From contig MWEK01000009.1 of assembly GCA_002070955.1 (NCBI GenBank), forward strand, positions 62,001 to 126,000: a DNA stretch of 64,000 bases, read 5' to 3'. The notes below the pieces were generated by a model. That model made no database searches. It saw only the letters and a list, made by a program, of their open reading frames with translations, and was not told the DNA's origin. The position numbers and the translations under genes were made by a program. Below, piece by piece: positions 61,595-64,000 of the stretch. Each line of letters opens with the position of its first letter. Position 1 is the stretch's first letter. This stretch comes from Planctomycetes bacterium ADurb.Bin069 (GTDB lineage Bacteria > Planctomycetota > UBA8108 > UBA8890 > UBA8898).

Positions 61595-63757
61595 ATGCCG
61601 CCGGACGCCGATTTCCTCTCCCGCCGCGGGTCGGAGCCGCTTGCCGCGCGCATGCGGCCGGCCACGCTGGATGAGTTCGTGGGGCAGGAGGACATTCTCG
61701 GGCCGGGCAAGCTGCTGAGGCGCGCCATCGAGGCCGACCAGCTTTCCAGCATCATCCTCTGGGGCCCGCCCGGCTCCGGCAAGACGACGCTGGGCCACGT
61801 GATCGCCGCGCGCACCGAGAGCCGCTTTCTCACCCTCAACGCGGTCCTGGCCGGCGTCAAGGACATCCGCGCGGCGGTCGCCGAGGCCGAGGCGGCATGG
61901 AAGGAACTGCGGCGTCGCACGATCCTCTTCATCGACGAGGTCCATCGTTTCAACAAATCCCAGCAGGACGCGCTCCTGCCCCACGTGGAGAACGGCACGA
62001 TCGTCCTCATCGGCGCCACGACGGAAAACCCGTACTTCGAGGTCATCAAGCCCCTCGTCAGCCGCTCGCGCATCTTCGAGCTCAGACACCTGACGGCCGC
62101 CGAGATCGCCGTGCTCCTCAAACGCGCTCTCGCCGACCCCGAGCGCGGCTACGGCCGCCGGGCGGTCACGATCAGCCACGAGGCGCTGGCGCATCTCAGC
62201 GACGTGGCCCAGGGCGACGCCCGCTCCGCCCTGAACGCCCTCGAGCTCGCCGTCGCGACCACGCCGCCCGGCCCCGACGGCGTCATCGCCATCGACCGCG
62301 CCGTGGCCGAGGAGTCGATCCAGCGCCGCGCGCTCCTCTACGACAAGGACGGCGATGTCCACTACGACACGGTAAGCGCTTTCATCAAGAGCCTACGCGG
62401 TTCGGACCCCGATGCGGCGCTCTACTGGATGGCGCGCATGCTCCACTCGGGGGAGGATCCGCGCTTCATCGCGCGGCGCATGGTGATTTTCGCCAGCGAG
62501 GATGTCGGGCTGGCCGATCCCGCGGCCCTCGGCATCGCCGCGGCGGCGGCCCAAGCCGTCGAGTACGTGGGCATGCCCGAGTGCCAATTCAATCTCGCCC
62601 AGGCCTGCTTGTATCTGGCCTGCGCCGAGAAGTCCAACAGCGCCATGGCGTACTTCGACGCCCTCGCCGCGGTGAAAGAGGAAGGCATCGACGAGGTGCC
62701 CCTCCACCTCAAGGACCCGAGCCGCGACAAGCAAGGCCTCGGCCACGGCAAGGGCTACAAGTACCCCCACGCTTACCGGGAACATTGGGTGCCGCAGCAG
62801 TACTTGCCCGACAAGCTCGAGGGGCGCTACTTCTTCCACCCCGGCGACCGGGGCGCGGAGGCCGGCATCCGCGAGCGCCTCGCCGGACTAAGACGGCGCA
62901 GGGAGGAGCCCGCGCGGCCGGCCGCGCCCGGCGGCCGGCCCTGGGAGGCGTGGCAGGAGCGGACCTTCGGCAAGGCGGCGGCGGCCCAGCGCGACCGCCT
63001 GCTGGAACAGACGCCGTTCCGCGAGGACGCGCGGGTTCTCGACCTGGCCGGCGGGGGCCTCATGGCGCTCGGCGCTCTCCTCAACGCGCCCTTGGGGCGG
63101 ATCGCCGCTAGGTTCGACGACGCGGCCCAAGCCCGGGCGGCCGGCCGCCGCTTCGAGGAATGGCGGGTGGACCGCGTGCTGCGCGCCGTCTGCGCGGCGC
63201 CCGAGGCCCTGCCTTTTCGGCCGGCGGTTTTCGATCTGGTCTTGGCCGCGAACCCGCTTACGGGCGGAGGGGACGCCGCGGCGATCTTCGCCGAAGCCGC
63301 GCGCGTTCTCATTCCCGGCGGCTGCCTGGCTTTCACCGAGCCGCTCCCGGCCCGCAGGCGCCGCCTCTGGCAGGAACTGGACTTGAGCACCCTTCCGCAG
63401 GCCCTCGTCGGACGGGTCGTCGAAGCCGAGGAGAGCCTCTATCGCGACCCCGAGAGCCGATTCGCGCTCTCGGAAGCCGCCCTGAGCCGGGCGCTCGAAG
63501 CCGCGGGCTTCGAGATCAAAGTCCTGGATTTGGACTCGGGCACCGAGAGTTTTCTCGTCTCGCCGGCTTTCATAGAACGGCTCTTCGCGCCTGGAAGCTC
63601 CGGCCTGTCCTATGGCGACCGGCTCCGTAAGATGCTCTCCGAAGAGGAGTTAGAACAGGTCAGACACCTGGTCGCCGCCCGCCTCGGCGGCCGGACGCTC
63701 GGGCGGGAGAGCGTCTTTGCCTGCGTCGTCGCGCGGCTGAAACGTTCCGACGCGTAA
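61595..63757 (+). CDS. rarA: RarA/MgsA replication-associated ATPase fused to a methyltransferase-like domain
   Basis: RarA handles stalled replication forks. The 720-residue protein has an AAA+ module: MRPATLDEFVGQ, Walker A GPPGSGKTT, Walker B LFIDEVHRF, sensor IGATTENP and the family block MARMLHSGEDPRFIARRMVIFASEDVG. The RarA C-terminal domain ends near residue 440 (LPDKLEGRYFFHPGDRG). A further ~280 residues form a SAM-methyltransferase-like fold (RVLDLAGGGLMALGAL, FDLVLAANPLTGGGD, LIPGGCLAFTEPLP). A similar fusion is known in cyanobacteria. ATG 61595 has GGAG 11 bp upstream; ATG 61565, ten codons earlier, has none but follows a TAAAAT -10-like box. Confidence 0.92.
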   Translation: MPPDADFLSRRGSEPLAARMRPATLDEFVGQEDILGPGKLLRRAIEADQLSSIILWGPPGSGKTTLGHVIAARTESRFLTLNAVLAGVKDIRAAVAEAEAAWKELRRRTILFIDEVHRFNKSQQDALLPHVENGTIVLIGATTENPYFEVIKPLVSRSRIFELRHLTAAEIAVLLKRALADPERGYGRRAVTISHEALAHLSDVAQGDARSALNALELAVATTPPGPDGVIAIDRAVAEESIQRRALLYDKDGDVHYDTVSAFIKSLRGSDPDAALYWMARMLHSGEDPRFIARRMVIFASEDVGLADPAALGIAAAAAQAVEYVGMPECQFNLAQACLYLACAEKSNSAMAYFDALAAVKEEGIDEVPLHLKDPSRDKQGLGHGKGYKYPHAYREHWVPQQYLPDKLEGRYFFHPGDRGAEAGIRERLAGLRRRREEPARPAAPGGRPWEAWQERTFGKAAAAQRDRLLEQTPFREDARVLDLAGGGLMALGALLNAPLGRIAARFDDAAQARAAGRRFEEWRVDRVLRAVCAAPEALPFRPAVFDLVLAANPLTGGGDAAAIFAEAARVLIPGGCLAFTEPLPARRRRLWQELDLSTLPQALVGRVVEAEESLYRDPESRFALSEAALSRALEAAGFEIKVLDLDSGTESFLVSPAFIERLFAPGSSGLSYGDRLRKMLSEEELEQVRHLVAARLGGRTLGRESVFACVVARLKRSDA

Positions 63758-63858
63758 GAATTTCTGGCTTTTCCGCCACTCTCAGATTATGATTTTATCC
63801 TGAATGCGGCTCTTCGTCGGAGCCGCCGTATTTATCCATTTTTAGAGGGAGGCAAGTC

Positions 63859-64000
63859 ATGCGTTTCTTGAAAATGCTGGTCATCGCCATCGCCTTCGTC
63901 GGCCTCTGCGGGCTGACAAGCTGCACGAAGGAAGAGCCCAAGCAGGTGCCCTCGGTCCCCGTTCCCGAGGCGCCCGCCACGCCGACTCCGCCGGCGCCGC
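63859..64000 (+). CDS. Small lipoprotein, 3'-truncated by window end
   Basis: The ATG follows GAGGGAGG. Residues 1-20 form a signal peptide ending in the lipobox LTSC (Cys22); a Pro/Ala/Val/Thr-rich linker follows and continues past the window. A TATGAT -10-like box lies at 63788-63793. Function unknown. Confidence 0.7.
   Translation, partial: MRFLKMLVIAIAFVGLCGLTSCTKEEPKQVPSVPVPEAPATPTPPAP

Overview
The window is GC-rich bacterial DNA, densely coded on both strands. It carries no rRNA, tRNA, phage, IS or CRISPR feature that I can recognise. Three exported sugar proteins (two Gfo/Idh/MocA oxidoreductases and a xylose-isomerase-like TIM barrel) have twin-arginine signals. Others include GH97 and GH38 enzymes, large von Willebrand/squalene-cyclase-like proteins, DUF3857-transglutaminase proteins, CsgG-like lipoproteins and an LptC/OstA-like protein. 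This combination points to a Gram-negative heterotroph of the Planctomycetota or a related lineage (PVC group, Hydrogenedentota, Sumerlaeota). The assignment is inferred from gene content only.

Layout. 1-12.7 kb: the end of a UvrD/PcrA-type helicase, a Tat-exported oxidoreductase, a zinc-ribbon rhomboid protease, a divergent PurF, an OmpH/Skp-like protein, a B12-binding/radical SAM protein overlapping a type I pullulanase, a DUF4870-like membrane protein and a Cys-rich protein. 13-19.2 kb: a chromosome partition locus with parA-parB and six perfect 16-bp parS sites. Three near-identical 76-77 bp units and a fourth site form a tandem array, and a fifth site lies two periods further on. The sixth lies beyond a metallophosphoesterase gene and is followed by two tandem TatA-like genes and a lipoprotein. 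19.3-24.5 kb: a 1005-residue LptC/OstA-like protein and acetyl-CoA synthetase. 24.9-31.2 kb: a sugar operon (glycosyltransferase 2, oxidoreductase, PfkB kinase, GH97 lipoprotein) converging on a GH4 alpha-galactosidase-like enzyme.

31.4-45.6 kb holds large exported proteins of unknown role: a CsgG-like lipoprotein and a 1545-residue VWA protein that both end in a double-CxxC zinc ribbon, a transglutaminase-like protein that has lost its cysteine, and an intact/degenerate pair of DUF3857-transglutaminase proteins translated with overlapping stop and start codons. 45.7-52.6 kb: a second Tat-exported oxidoreductase, an L-fucose-isomerase family enzyme and a large clan GH-A glycosidase. 52.7-64 kb: a TGS-domain GTPase, a thioredoxin-like protein with SxxS in place of CxxC, an AI-2E family transporter with a large soluble insertion, a GH38 alpha-mannosidase, a Tat-exported TIM barrel, a RarA-methyltransferase fusion and a truncated lipoprotein.

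The glycosidases, oxidoreductases, isomerase and kinase together suggest breakdown of alpha-glucans, mannosides, galactosides and deoxysugars. The features most worth follow-up are the periodic parS array, the consensus promoter with overlapping palindrome and structured leader near 55.1 kb, and the cluster of exported zinc-ribbon and transglutaminase proteins.
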